Positions 1-11,020 of a DNA stretch of 64,000 nucleotides are shown here, piece after piece. How positions within the stretch are numbered: position 1 is the first letter of the stretch; each line of letters begins with the position of its first letter. This DNA comes from Rana temporaria (taxonomy: Eukaryota > Chordata > Amphibia > Anura > Ranidae). The notes beneath the pieces were generated by a model. The model did not search any database and had not been told where the DNA came from. It worked only from the letters and a program-made list of their open reading frames with translations. Where the stretch lies: contig NC_053494.1 of NCBI RefSeq assembly GCF_905171775.1, positions 199,329,044-199,393,043 on the forward strand. The letters are read 5' to 3'. Made by a program: the position numbers and the translations under genes.

Positions 1-679
1 GTATCTTTTTTTTTTTTTTTTTTTTTAAGATTCTTCCCATTGCTGTCAATGAGCGAACGCCAATGTCGCCTGAAAAAAAGGGTCCGGAACTTTTTTTCAG
101 GTGACAGGAGTTCGGCGTCTATGAGATGTGAACCATCTCCATAGACAGCAATGGGAATTCTCCCCTCCAGCGGCAGAAGCGTCCGGCGTTTTGTCACATA
201 GATGTGAATGGAGCCTAATATACAATCGTAAACCTTCCAAGGATCTATCTATGAACTTTCTATATAAATTCTCTTCCTCCAGCGACCACATAGGATAATC
301 CTCAACTGGTGGGGCGTCTTGAATTTGCATGGGACGTATCATTTTCTATTCTCGAATTAAGTCTTTCACACAGTTCTTGGCAGAATCTCCTGAAGAAGCT
401 TCGAAAAAGCGAAACATGTTGAGTGTCGTTGTCTGTGCACATACCTGCTTTTGGAACTGCTAATTTTTGATATGAGTGGATTACTTTCCTCATGTTTTTT
501 ATCTTTGGAATAAATTAGCTAAATTTTACTTATTTTCTGTATTTGTGTCTTTAAACTCTTGTTATCTGAACACCCATAAAGTCCCAAGTTTGTTACCCCT
601 TCTTCCCTACCTATTGTTCTGAGAGAAATTATTTACAACATTTACTGACAGAAACTAAGAAAAACTTTTCCCAAAAAAA
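1..679. repeat. Old repeat fragments at the window edge
   Basis: No gene is supported here. A poly-T run opens the window. The stretch CCCATTGCTGTC near 38 reappears inverted near 143-156 (GACAGCAATGGG), so positions 38-156 look like a degraded inverted-repeat element. Around 400-420 lies GAAGCTTCGAAAAAGCGAAAC, which resembles the GCGAAACGCGT core seen in foldback elements elsewhere in the window. The short ORFs here have no recognisable domain. Confidence 0.4.
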
Positions 680-853
680 AAAAAAAAACAGAAGTGATTA
701 AATGGCACCAAAAGAAAGCTCTATTTGTGTGAAGATAATGATAACAATTTCACATGGTTACAGTGTGGCGTGATCACGCAATTGTCATTCAAAGTGTGGA
801 AAAAATGGCCTGGGCAGGAAGGGGGATGTAAGTGCCTGGTATTGAGGTGGTTA
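680..853 (+). mobile_element. Right-end fragment of a TTAA (piggyBac-derived) element
   Basis: This stretch carries the subterminal block ACCAAAAGAAAGCTCTATTTG, a cGCAATTGTCATTCAAAGTG block and a terminal GAGGTGGTTAA. The same order of blocks ends the TTAA elements at 16220-17224 and near 62600-62776. No matching left end is visible, so it is a truncated copy. It is non-coding. Confidence 0.7.
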
Positions 854-2049
854 AAGTGAGTGGTGGCGCAGGTGTCCCAATACTTTTGGTAACTACTTGC
901 CGACCGCGCACCGTCATAATACGGCGGCAGGTCGGCTCTCCCAGGCGAGAGCCCGTAGCTATACGTCCTGCGCGTGAACGGCGATGGGGCGCGCGCGCGC
1001 GCCCCCCCGCCGTTCCCGATGATCAGATTCGTTTCAGAACTGATCAATCACCAGGTCCAGGCCAATAAAATCTGGCCTGGACCTGGTGATCACCTCCACC
1101 AATGGTTGTCTTCCCCTGGCAATGTTTTGTAAACATTGGCAGGGGAAGTCATGCTCTCTCCCTCTTGTCGGTCTTTCCGTTCCAGACCGAGAGGGAGAGA
1201 GCATCTGAAACGTGAGTTGCACAACACTACTCTAACACCAGGTCACATAGGCACACATTTAACCCCCTGATCACCCCCTGATCACCCCCCAAATTAACCC
1301 ATTCACTGCCTGTCACTGTGTCACCCAGTACAGCAATCAGATTTTTTTTTGATCGCTGTACTAGTGTCATTAGTGACAAAAATAAGTGTTTAGGTAATCA
1401 GTCTTAGGCCATAAAAAGTCTAGGGACCCCCCCTAACCCCCCCCAATAAAGGTTTAACCCCTTCATTACCCCCTGTCACCAGTGATCACAGTATAAGTGT
1501 CACAGGTGACGCAGTTTAGTTTGTTTATTTTCTATAGCATCAGGGCACCCGCCATATTTTTTGAAATAAAGTTTTAACCCCCTGATCGCCCGGCGTGTGA
1601 TAAAAGTTTGGTTTTAGCGCCAGATAGGGTCTGCGTCGCCCCAGGCAGCGTCAGATTAGTGCCAGTAGCGCTAACACCCACGCACGCACCATACGCCTCC
1701 CTTTAGTGGTATAGTATCTGATCGGATCGATACCTGATCTGATCAGATCTATACTAGCGTCCCCTGCAGTTTAGGGTTCCCAAAAACGCATTGTTAGCGG
1801 GATCAGCCCAGATACCTGCTAGCACCTGCGTTTAGCCCCTTCGCCCAGCCCAACCCACCGAAGTGCAGTATCGATCGATCGATCACTGACACAAAACACA
1901 AAAACACATAACTGCAGCGTTCGCAGAGTCAGGCCTGATCTCTGCGATCGCTAACAGTTTTTTTGGTAGCGCTTGACTCAGTCGCTAACAGGTCAGGTGC
2001 TTTTTTGCCTGTGAATCTCACCACTGTACCCCTAAATTTAGAGCCCAAA

Positions 2050-4014
2050 ATGGCAAATCGATGGTACAGTGATGAAGAGGCCTACTTGTTTATGAGCCTG
2101 TCAGATAGTGATGAGGAGGTCACGCATCTGTCAAATTCTTGCTCAGAATACGATCCTGTAGACGACAGTGGCTCCCTGACAGATAGCTCTGACGACGGAG
2201 TGGTCCCTGCTAGGGTCAGGCGTACCAGACCCCGATCTTCTGCTGTCGCTGAGGTGCAAGAACCGCAGGGCTCTCGTATGGAGGAGAGAAGTACTAGCGC
2301 CGCTATTCCTTCTGGTGAACTGGCAAGCACCAGCGGCCTAGTACATCCTGGTCATATATCCAGCACTGCAGTAACACTTGGTGACGTGGCGAGTCCCATA
2401 AGTGCAGTTCAAGCTGGAGAGGTGGCAAGCACTAGTAGTGTCCCGCTGCCACCAAGAAGAAGAAGACGACAAAGACAGGCCCGTCCCCATAGTGTCCTTC
2501 CTGCTGCATTCGCCAATCCTGATTGGGTACCCACCACTTCTGCAGCACCCGTACTTCCCCCATTCACTGGCCAACCCGGAATTCAGGTGAATACAGTTGA
2601 TTTTACGTCACTGGATTTTTATTCGCTGTATTTCACCGAAGATCTCTATAGATCTATTGTGGACCAAAGCAATTTGTACGCTGGTCAATTCTTCGCCGCT
2701 AATCCCCAGCTGTCCCTTGCCAGAGATTGGAAGCCAATTACGGTTTCCGAATTTAAGATCTTTCTGGGCCTTTCCCTCAATATGGGCATTACTAAAAAGA
2801 GTGAGCTGCGGTTATATTGGTCCACGCACCCAGTTCACCATATGCCCATTTTCTCTGCCTCCATGGCCAGGACACGATACGAGCAGATCTTGCGGTTCAT
2901 GCATTTTAGTGACAATGAACTCTGTCGTCCTCGGGGAGACCCTGAATTCGATCGGCTCTACAAAATTCGGCCCCTCGTAAACCACTTCAACGAACGGTTT
3001 GCAGCCTTGTATAATCCCCAACAAGTTGTCTGCGTTGATGAGTCCCTGATTAAGTTTTCTGGCCGCTTGTCATTCAAACAATACCTTCCCAGCAAGCGTG
3101 CCAGATACGGGGTCAAGTTGTATAAGCTCTGTGACAGGGCAACAGGCTATACATCTAGCTTTATGGTTTACGAGGGAAAAGACAGTCACGTAGAGCCGGA
3201 GAATTGCCCTGATTACATAGGGAGCGCTGGTAGGATAGTGTGGGAATTGGTGTCACCCTTATTCGGAAAGGGGTACCACTTGTACGTGGACAATTATTAC
3301 ACAAGCGTGCCACTTTTTAGTCACCTTTTTGATTATGGAATTGGCGCATGTGGCACCGTGCGACCTAATCGCCGGGGCATCCCCCAACGGCTTGTAGAAT
3401 CCCGTCTTAGTCGGGGGGAGAGAGCCTGCTTACGGTGTAATAATTTGTTAGCAGTGAAGTGGAGGGATTCACGGAATGTTTTCGTTCTGTCCACGCTTCA
3501 CGCAGACACGGCAGTCCAAATTCCTACGGCGACTGGTGTTGTGAAGAAACCCCTCTGTATCCACGAGTACAACCTTAACATGGGAGGGGTGGACCTCAAT
3601 GACCAGTTGTTGGCGCCGTACCTAATTGCCCGGAGGTCCAAACGCTGGTACAAAAAAGTATCAGTGTATTTGTTTCAATTGGCTTTGCTGAACGCTCATG
3701 TGCTATACAGAGCTTCAGGACGGACTGGATCCTTCCTAAAATTCCAGGAAGAGATCGTCGAAGCCCTTCTGTTTCCAGAAGGTGCTGTGCCCCACCTTCC
3801 CAACGCAAATGCAGTGAGCCGGCTGTATGAGAGGCATTTTCCTTTTGTCCTCGCTGGTACCCCTACCCAAAGAACCCGCCAAAAAAGATGTCGTGTCTGC
3901 AGCAAACTCGGATTTAGGCGTGACACCCGCTTTTATTGTCCCGACTGTCCTGACCAACCTGGTCTCTGCATTGGTGTATGTTTCAAACGCTACCACACAC
4001 TAATTGAGTTTTAG
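2050..4014 (+). CDS. piggyBac transposase (PGBD4-like), apparently intact
   Basis: A 654-codon ORF without stops. Transposases of this family cut and paste DNA at TTAA sites in the nucleus, using a DDE/D RNase-H-like domain. Visible are an acidic, Ser-rich N-terminus (SDSDEE), a basic stretch RRRRRQRQ near residue 140, and the core aspartates in VCVDESLIKFSGR, LYVDNYYTSV and NMGGVDLNDQ. The C-terminus is Cys-rich (CRVC, FYCPDCPD, CIGVCF), like the family's zinc-binding end that recognises terminal repeats. The frame is open upstream to a TTG at 1963, but the first ATG at 2050 has good initiation context (A at -3, G at +4), so it was chosen. No intron is apparent. Intactness suggests recent activity or recent arrival. 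A domesticated PGBD gene is less likely, because transposon ends flank the ORF. Confidence 0.9.
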   Translation: MANRWYSDEEAYLFMSLSDSDEEVTHLSNSCSEYDPVDDSGSLTDSSDDGVVPARVRRTRPRSSAVAEVQEPQGSRMEERSTSAAIPSGELASTSGLVHPGHISSTAVTLGDVASPISAVQAGEVASTSSVPLPPRRRRRQRQARPHSVLPAAFANPDWVPTTSAAPVLPPFTGQPGIQVNTVDFTSLDFYSLYFTEDLYRSIVDQSNLYAGQFFAANPQLSLARDWKPITVSEFKIFLGLSLNMGITKKSELRLYWSTHPVHHMPIFSASMARTRYEQILRFMHFSDNELCRPRGDPEFDRLYKIRPLVNHFNERFAALYNPQQVVCVDESLIKFSGRLSFKQYLPSKRARYGVKLYKLCDRATGYTSSFMVYEGKDSHVEPENCPDYIGSAGRIVWELVSPLFGKGYHLYVDNYYTSVPLFSHLFDYGIGACGTVRPNRRGIPQRLVESRLSRGERACLRCNNLLAVKWRDSRNVFVLSTLHADTAVQIPTATGVVKKPLCIHEYNLNMGGVDLNDQLLAPYLIARRSKRWYKKVSVYLFQLALLNAHVLYRASGRTGSFLKFQEEIVEALLFPEGAVPHLPNANAVSRLYERHFPFVLAGTPTQRTRQKRCRVCSKLGFRRDTRFYCPDCPDQPGLCIGVCFKRYHTLIEF

Positions 4015-4318
4015 CGTAGGGTACAGCACCACACAGTCCTAGGCACACCAACACAGGGTCTCGGAATATGTGATGGCCATCACATTTTGAGAGACCATAA
4101 TCTGCAACGTTCAGTTTATAGTTTTCATAAAAGTGAAAAAAAGTAGAAAAAAAATAAAAAAACACACAAAAACACAAAAAAAATATAAAATAAAAAATCC
4201 AAAAATAGTTGTGGTTGTATTTTTCTCCTCTCTTTATTGTTCTCTTATGTTCACTCTCTACTGTCCACTCACTATTGTTCTATATCTATTCTCTCTATTT
4301 TTACAATGTTTTATTGTA

Positions 4319-5150
4319 TTTGCTTTGCAGGTATGGTATGTTATACTGTAATGTTTGTTTTATTGTTAACCATCATTTGCTTAGCAGGTACGCTATTCAG
4401 TTGCATCGCGGATTTATTTAGCGTGACAGCAACAGCGTTTGCTCCCACGATATATAAAGCCGCGACTCCAACGCTGTAGGAGGTGATTTCACCACCACAG
4501 TTAAAAAAAGAGCATATATGCCGAAGCATGGGGGCATTAGGGGCGGAGGAGCGATTTTGCTCCTAATGCCGCGTACATACGGTCGAAATTCCGACGGAGG
4601 CTTGCCCGTGGAAAAGTTCGACCGTGTGTACGCGGCATAACTTTTTTTGCGGGAGGATGCCCCCATGCTTCGGCATATATATTTTTTAGGCACAGGTTGC
4701 GTTAAAAAATGTTTTGTTTTGTTTTTGATATTTGCTTTGCAGGTATGGTATGGTAAGATCTTACTGTTAAAATGTAATGTTACTTTGTTATAATGTTAAC
4801 CATCATTTGCTTAGCAGGTACGCCATTCAGTTGCAGCGCGGATTTATTTAGCGTGACAGCAACAGCGTTTGCTCCCACGATACATAAAGCCGCGACTCCA
4901 ACACTGTGGGAGGTGATTTCACCACCACAGTTAAAAAAAGAGCATATATGCCGAAGCATGGGGGCATTAGGGGCGGAGGAGCGATTTTGCTCCTAATGCC
5001 GCGTACATACGGTCGAAATTCCGTCGGAAGCTTGCCCGTGGAAAAGTCCGACCGTGTGTATGCGCCATAACTTTTTATGCGGCGTACATACGTGTGTGAG
5101 CGGCATAACTTTTTTGCGGGAGGATGCCCCCATGCTTTGGCATATATAAA
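4319..5150 (+). repeat. Tandem duplication of ~0.41-0.43 kb inside the piggyBac element
   Basis: The segment beginning TGCTTTGCAGGTATGGTATG at 4321 recurs at about 4733, and TTAACCATCATTTGCTTAGC recurs about 430 bases downstream. Each copy contains a small hairpin MITE-like segment with arms around GCCGCGTACATACGGTCGAA and TTCGACCGTGTGTACGCGGC (4570-4640; degraded in the second copy). The inner hairpin therefore appears to have inserted before the duplication. Confidence 0.75.
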
Positions 5151-6344
5151 TGGTGCATGTATGCCCATCATTAGAAGTGGGTGGATGAAGGGAGGTATTC
5201 TAATGGTGGGCATACCCACCGATCAATCTTTTTTTCGTTCAGCCAACAGGCTGCATGAAAAAAAAAAAAGATTACAATACATGTCCAACAAGAACCATCA
5301 ACGTACTGGTATGTTGCTGGACTTTGAATGGTTATACCAGAATGATGCCTGCGGGTTTAGGCATCATCTTGGTATCATTCTTTTCAGCCAGCGGTCGGCT
5401 TTCATGTAAAAGCAGTCCTAGCGGCTAATTAGCCTCTAAACTGCTTTTACAAGCAGTGGGAGGGTATGTCCCCTCCCCGGATATAAATTGCGCCATTGGG
5501 AAAGTGGGAAAACATTTTATCACACCGATCTTGGTGTGGTCAGATGCTTTAAGGGCAGAGGAGAGATCTAGGGTCTAATAGACCCCAATTTTTTCAAAAA
5601 AGAGTACCTGTCACTAACTATTGCTATCATAGGGGATATTTACATGCCCTAAGATGGCAATAAAAATTATAAAAATAATAAAAAAAAGTAAGGAACAGTT
5701 TAAAATAAAATTAAAAAAGCAAATTAAATAATAATAAAAAAATAAATAAAAAAAAAGCACCCCTGTCCCCCCCTGCTCTTGCGCAAAGGCGAACGCAAGC
5801 GTCGGTTTGGCGTCATATGTAAACAGCAATTGTACCATGCATGTGAGGTATCACCGCGAAGGTCAGATCGAGGGCAGTAATTTTAGCAGTAGACCTCCTC
5901 TGTAAATCTAATGTGGTAACCCGTAGAGGCTTTTAAAGGCTTTTAAAAATGTATGTAGTCTGTCGCCACTGCGCATTTGTGCGCAATTTTAAAGCATGTC
6001 GTGTTTGGTATCTATGTACTCGGCCTAAGATCATCTTTTTTATTTCATCAAACATTTGGGCAATATAGTGTGTTTTAGTGCATTAAAATAAAAAAATATG
6101 TATTTTTGCCCAAAAAAATGCATTTGAAAAATCGCTGCGCAAATACTGCGTGGTAAAAAAAAATGCAACACCCACCATTTTAATCTGTAGGGCCTTTGCT
6201 TTAAAATAATATATAATGTTTGGGGGTTCAACTTAACTTTCTTGCAAAAAAATAATATGTTTTTATGTAAACAAACAGTGTCAGAAAGGGCTTTTTCTTC
6301 AAGTGGTTAGAAGAGTGGGTAATGTGTGACATAAGCTTCTAAAT
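5151..6344 (+). other. Non-coding 3' part of the piggyBac element
   Basis: No ORF with recognisable domains. It contains low-complexity A-rich stretches (5640-5760). The block around 5840-6100, which mentions GACCTCCTCTGTAA, is shared with 47545-47800. It is therefore a subregion conserved among TTAA-family copies rather than unique host DNA. Confidence 0.55.
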
Positions 6345-8610
6345 GTTGTTCATAAAATGCCAGGACAGTTCAAAACCCCCCCAAATGACCCCATTTTGGA
6401 AAGTAGACACCCCAAGCTATTTGCTGAGAGGCATCTCGAGTCCATGGAATATTTTATATTTTGACACAAGTTGTAGGAAAGAGAATTATTATTATTTTAT
6501 TTTATTTTTTTTGCACAAAGTTGTCACTAAATGATATATTGCTCAAACATGCCATGGGCATATGTGGAATTACACCCCAAAATACATTCTGCTGCTTCTC
6601 CTGAGTACGGGGATACCACATGTGTGAGACTTTTTGGGAGCCTAGCCGCGTACGGGACCCCAAAAACCAATCACCACCTTCAGGCTTTCTAAGGGTGTAA
6701 ATTTTTGATTTCACTCCTCACTACCTATCACAGTTTCGGAGGCCATGGAATGCCCAGATGGCACAAAACCCCCCCAAATGACCCCATTTTGGAAAGTAGA
6801 CACCCCAAGCTATTTGCTGAGAGGTATGTTGAGTATTTTGCAGATCTTGCTTTTTGTCACAAAGATTTGAAAATTGAAAAAAGAAAAAAAAAAAAAAATA
6901 TATATATCTTTCTTCATTTTCAAAAATAAATGAGCGCTGTAAAATACTCACCATGCCTCTCAGCAAATAGCTTGGGGTGTCTACTTTCCAAAATGGGGTC
7001 ATTTGGGGGGGTTGTGTGCCATCTGGGAATTCCATGGCCTCCGAAACTGTGATAGGCAGCGAGGAGTGAAATCAAAAATTTGCGCCCTTAGAAATCCTGA
7101 AGGCGGTGCTTGGTTTTCGGGGCCCCGTACGCGGCTAGGCTCCCGAAAAGTCCCACACATGTGGTATCCCCGTACTCAGGAGAAGCAGCAGAATGTATTT
7201 TGGGGTGCAATTCCACATATAACCATGGCATGTGTGAGCAATATATCATTTAGTGACAACTTTGTGCAAAAAAAAAAAAAAAAAAAAAAGTTTGTCATAT
7301 TCCAGCAACTGGTGGCAAGATATAAAATATTCCATGAACTCAAAATGCCTCTCAGAAAATAGCTTGGGGTGTCTACTTTCCAAAATGGGGTCATTTGGGG
7401 GGGTTGTGTGCCATCTTGGCCTTTTATGGCCTTCAATACTGTGATAGGTAGTGATCGGTAGTGAGGAGTGAAATCAAAAATGTATGCCCTTAGAAATCCT
7501 GAAGGCCGTGCTTGGTTTTCGGGGTCCCGTACGCGGCTAGGCTCCCAAAAAGTCCCACACATGTGGTATCCCCGTACTCAGGAGAAGCTGCAGAATGTAT
7601 TTTGGGGTGTAATTCCACATATGCCCATGGCATGTGTGAGCAATATATCATTTAGTGACAACTTTGTGCAAAAAAAAAAAAAAATTGTCATATTCCCGCA
7701 ACTTGTGGCAAAATATTAAATATTCCATGGACTCAACATGCCTCTCAGCAAATAGCCTGGGGTGTCTACTTTCCAAAATGGGGTCATTTGGGGGGGGTTT
7801 GTGCTATTTGGGCATTTTATGGCCTTCAAAACTGTGATAGGTAGTGAGGAGTGAAATAAAAAAATTGCGCCATTAGAAATCCTGAAGGCGATGCTTGGTT
7901 TTCGGGGTCCCGTACGCGGCTAGACTCGCAAAAAGTCCCACACATGTGGTATCCCCGTACTCAGGAGAAGCAGCAGAATGTATTTTGGGGTGCAATTCCA
8001 CATATAACCATGGCATGTATGAGCAATATATCATTTAGTTACAACTTTTTGTAATTTCTTTTTTCTTTTTTTTTTTTTGTCATTATTCAATCACTTGGTA
8101 CAAAAAAAAAAAATATTCAGTGGGCTCAATATGCCCCTCAGCAGATTCCTTGGGGTGTCTACTTTCCAAAATGGGGTCATTTGGGGGGATTTTGTGCTAT
8201 TTGGGCATTTTATGGCCTTCAAAACTGTCTTAGGTAGTGAGAAGTGAAATCAAAAATTTGCGCCCTTAGAAATCCTGAAGGCGGTGCTTGATTTTCGGGG
8301 CCCCGTACGTGGTTGGGCTCCCAAAAAGTCTCACACATGTGGTATCCCCGTACTCAGGAGAAGCAGGAGAATGTATTTTGGGGTGCAATTCCACATATAA
8401 CTATGGCATGTGTGAGCAATATATCATTTAGTGACAACTTTTTGTAATTTCTTTTTTTTTTTTTTTTTTTTGTCATTATTCAATCACTTGTTACAAAAAA
8501 AAAAAATATTCAATGGACTCAACATGCCTTTCAGCAGGTTCCTTGGGGTGTCTACTTTCCAAAATGGGGTCATTTGGGGGGGTTTTGTACTTCCCTGCTA
8601 TTTTAGCACC
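6345..8610. repeat. ~392-bp tandem array with inverted first units
   Basis: The marker CCAAAATGGGGTCATTTGGG occurs near 6985, 7380, 7775, 8167 and 8558 in direct orientation. Its reverse complement occurs near 6380 and 6772. The spacing is ~391-395 bases throughout. The array is thus two inverted units followed by about four to five direct ones, meeting at an inversion centre near 6890. Units share a second conserved block (GTGGTATCCCCGTACTCAGG) and a variable poly-A or poly-T tract. ORFs inside are short and not conserved. Confidence 0.85.
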
Positions 8611-9170
8611 TCAAGAATTGAGATAGGCAGTCATAAAATAAAAGCTGTGTAAATTCCAGAAAATGTACCCTAGTTTGTAGATGCTATAACTTTTGCGCAA
8701 ACCAATAAATATACGCTTATTGGCATTTTTTTTACTAAAGACATGTGGCTGAATACATTTTGGCCAAAATGTATGACTAAAATTGAGTTTGTTCGATTTT
8801 TCTTATAACAAAAAGTAGAAAATATCATTTTTTCTCAAAATTTTCGCTCTTTTTCCGTTTATATCGCAAACATTAAAAATCGCAGAGGCAATCAAATACC
8901 ATCAAAAGAAAGCTCTATTTGTGGGAAAAAAAGGACGCAAATTTTGTTTGGGTACAACATTGTATGGCCGCGCAATTACCAGTTAAAGCAGCGCAGTGGA
9001 AAATTGTAAAAACACCTCTGGTCTTAAGGCTGACAAATGTTCCGGTGGGAAAGTGGGTAATCTAGTATCATACCTCCCAACATTTTGAGATGGAAATGAG
9101 GGACACTTACTAGAAAACATATGTAGGCATAGGACACGCCCCCTGCCACACACCCTTAAAGAAGAATTAA

Positions 9171-10371
9171 CCACTTCCTTACTGGGCACTTAAACCCCCC
9201 TCCTGCCCAGACCAATTTTCAGCTTTCAGCGCTGACACATTTTCAATGACCATTGCGCGGTCATGCAACGCTGTACCCAAATGAAATTATCATTTTTTTT
9301 CACACAAATAGAGCTGTCTTTTGGTGGTGTTTAATCACCTCTGGGGTTTTTATTTTTTGCTAAACAAACAAAAAAACATGGGAAATTTTGAAAAAAAAAG
9401 CAATCATGTTTCATAGTTTGTTATAAAATTTTGCACACAGGTAATTTTTTTCCTTCGTTGATATGCACCGGTGGGGCACAGATAAGGCGGCGCCGGTGGG
9501 GCACAGATAAGGCGGCGCCGGTGGGGCACAGATAAGGCGGCGCCGGTGGGGCACAGATAAGGCGGCGCCGGTGGGGCACAGATAAGGCGGCGCCGGTGGG
9601 GCACAGATAAGGCGGCGCCGGTGGGGCACAGATAAGGCGGCGCCGGTGGGGCACAGATAAGGCGGCGCCGGTGGGGGGCACTGGTAGGCGACACCGGTGG
9701 GCGGCACTGGTAGGCGACACCGGTAGGTGACACTGGTAGGCGACACCGGTAGGTGACACTGATTGAGTGGACACCGGTGGGTGACACTGATTGAGTGGAC
9801 ACCGGTAGGTGACACTGATTGAGTGGACACCGGTAGGTGACACTGATTGAGTGGACACCGGTAGGTGACACTGATTGAGTGGACACCGGTAGGTGACACT
9901 GATTGAGTGGACACCGGTAGGTGACACTGATTGAGTGGACACCGGTAGGTGACACTGATTGAGTGGACACCGGTAGGTGACACTGATTGAGTGGACACCG
10001 ATAGGTGACACTGATTGAGTGGACACCGATAGGTGACACTGATTGAGTGGACACTGATGGGCGGCGCCGGCACTGGTAGGCAGCGCTGTTATTCACTGGC
10101 AGGGGGCCCTCCTACATCGGGACCGATGTTCCTCTGACAGCCGCCGATTACCGGCTCTGTTTACATCACATGATCAGCTGTCGGGTATCGACCCCTTACT
10201 CAGATCTGTGGTCAGCCGAGTCTCATTGACTTGCTGATCGCAAAGCGCGCCCTGCAGGGGGTGCGCAGGCCACTCGAGCACGGGAACACGTGAGCACGTC
10301 CAGGGACGCCCTCCCCGCAATTCAGGTCCGCGCTGTAGCCGTCTTTCGGCTCTAGCGTGGATCTGAAGTGG
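9171..10371 (-). mobile_element. Non-autonomous TTAA (piggyBac-type) element
   Basis: Flanked by TTAA at 9167-9170 and 10372-10375. The ends CCACTTCC and GAAGTGG are inverted. It contains the family block in reverse orientation near 9260-9350 (AGAGCTGTCTTTTGGTGGTG) and two adjacent minisatellites. It has no transposase. The piggyBac transposase at 2050-4014 is a plausible source of mobilising enzyme (inference). Confidence 0.85.
9467..10055. repeat. Two adjacent minisatellites within the TTAA element
   Basis: Positions ~9467-9672 hold about eight copies of a 25-bp unit containing GGTGGGGCACAGATAAGG. After a transition zone, ~9755-10055 hold about eleven copies of a 28-bp unit containing GACACTGATTGAGTGGACAC. 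Both units share GCCGGT- or ACCGGT-type cores, so the second may derive from the first through the transition units. The three long overlapping ORFs on the minus strand exist only because the units lack stops; they are not genes. Confidence 0.9.
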
Positions 10372-10375
10372 TTAA

Positions 10376-10574
10376 ACAAGAAAAAGGTTAATCACATCTA
10401 GAAGTGCTTCTTTCTTCTTTTTTTTTTACCTCTCCTATTCCTTTATATTTTAAAGGTTTAGCACTGGGAAACACATTTTAAAATATAAAAAATACATTTT
10501 ATATACAACTCTATGAATCATACCAAAATGAGGGACAAATAATGGGGAAAGAGGGACATTGTTGGGAGCTATGT
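10376..10574. other. Remainder of the interrupted DNA transposon
   Basis: AT-rich non-coding sequence between the TTAA element and the right inverted end at 10573. No gene or RNA seen. Confidence 0.4.
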
Positions 10575-10576
10575 AT

Positions 10577-10662
<86 letters not shown>
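10575..10662. repeat. GT/AT microsatellite
   Basis: Simple (GT)n and (TA)n runs about 40-130 bases upstream of the MCM6 promoter motifs. Confidence 0.95.
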
Positions 10663-10665
<3 letters not shown>

Positions 10666-10697
10666 GTATTTTATGTGTGTATGTATTTCTATCCTCC

Positions 10698-10919
10698 TAC
10701 CACCAGAGGGCGCCCCGCAGAGCACACGATACTTTTTCCAGCTCGCCTGTTGTTCCTTCCCTAACCCCCTCCCCTCTACAGTTTGTGGCGCGAAAACCTG
10801 GCCCGTCCCTTTTGTCCTATTGGCCGTGAGTGGCGCGAATCGGTTCACGTGACGCCGTAGTTTGGCGCGAAAGTCTCCCAGCGTACCGAGCGGTAAGCAG
10901 CGTGTGATCGGTAATCAGG
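10698..10919 (+). promoter_or_regulatory. MCM6: MCM6 proximal promoter: CTCF-like, E2F, CCAAT and E-box sites
   Basis: Motifs are read directly. A CTCF-like core CCACCAGAGGGCGC lies at 10700-10713. E2F-like sites are TGGCGCGAAAA (10786-10796), TGGCGCGAA (10831-10839) and TTTGGCGCGAAA (10861-10872), the last matching in both orientations. There is an inverted CCAAT box ATTGG at 10819-10823 and an E-box CACGTG at 10846-10851. No TATA box is seen. E2F control of MCM genes at G1/S is established in vertebrates, so this cluster fits the downstream gene. The transcription start was not located; the last E2F site is 48 bases from the ATG. Confidence 0.8.
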
Positions 10920-11020
10920 ATGGATATCGCTCAGCCCGGAGCCCCGGCCGCTGCCGCCCCTCATGTGAAGGATGAGCTGGCCGACAAGTGTCAGAAGTTG
11001 TTCCAGGACTTCCTAGAGGA
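10920..11020 (+). CDS. MCM6: MCM6 exon 1 (coding part)
   Basis: Starts at ATG and encodes residues 1-33 plus two bases of codon 34. An Ala/Pro-rich leader is followed by [17 protein letters not shown], the conserved start of the MCM6 N-terminal domain. The donor is GTGAGT at 11021. Intron 1 (8,564 bases) follows. Confidence 0.93.

Larger units (their letters stand above)
889..9060 (+). mobile_element. Long piggyBac-type DNA transposon with intact transposase
   Basis: The left end reads AACTACTTGCCGACCGCGC and matches the left end of the TTAA-flanked element at 16220 (CCACTTGCCGCCCGCC) at most positions. The right subterminal block (8880-8995) closely matches the right block of the same short elements. 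Between the ends lie a non-coding leader with hairpins (1043-1092, 1150-1205), the transposase (2050-4014), a duplicated 0.4-kb segment, and a ~392-bp tandem array. The expected TTAA target sites are degraded to GTAA on both sides, so the exact ends are uncertain by tens of bases. At ~8.2 kb it is several times longer than typical 2-3 kb piggyBac elements. Most of the excess is tandem sequence downstream of the transposase. Confidence 0.75.
9069..10573. mobile_element. Older inverted-repeat DNA transposon, interrupted
   Basis: The left end CATACCTCCCAAC (9069-9081) and right end GTTGGGAGCTATG (10561-10573) are inverted repeats matching at 12 of 13 bases. The element is split by the TTAA element at 9171-10371. 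Flanking duplication is unclear: only TAT is shared on both sides. The superfamily is not assigned. Confidence 0.55.

Noticed and set aside
1963..2049. Upstream extension of the piggyBac transposase from TTG at 1963
   Set aside because: The codon is TTG, an unlikely start in a vertebrate; the ATG at 2050 has good context and begins the acidic N-terminus expected for the family.
4848..5219. Minus-strand ORF of 123 codons, similar to one at 4418-4693
   Set aside because: The similarity comes from the 0.4-kb DNA duplication; no domain is recognised and the copies differ by stops and starts.
7003..7719. Similar ORFs of 80-130 codons in the ~392-bp array
   Set aside because: Repetition of the DNA unit explains the similarity. 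Poly-A tracts of varying length break the frames, so no selection for coding is seen.
9404..10096. Three overlapping minus-strand ORFs of 200-230 codons
   Set aside because: All three frames stay open only because of the 25- and 28-bp minisatellite units.
9069..10573. Assigning the CATACCTCCCAAC element to hAT
   Set aside because: The ends are inverted, but no 8-base duplication is present; only TAT is shared.
10450..10852. Tyr/Ile-rich ORFs here and at 25954-26265 and 37427-37846
   Set aside because: Translations of (TA)n microsatellites.
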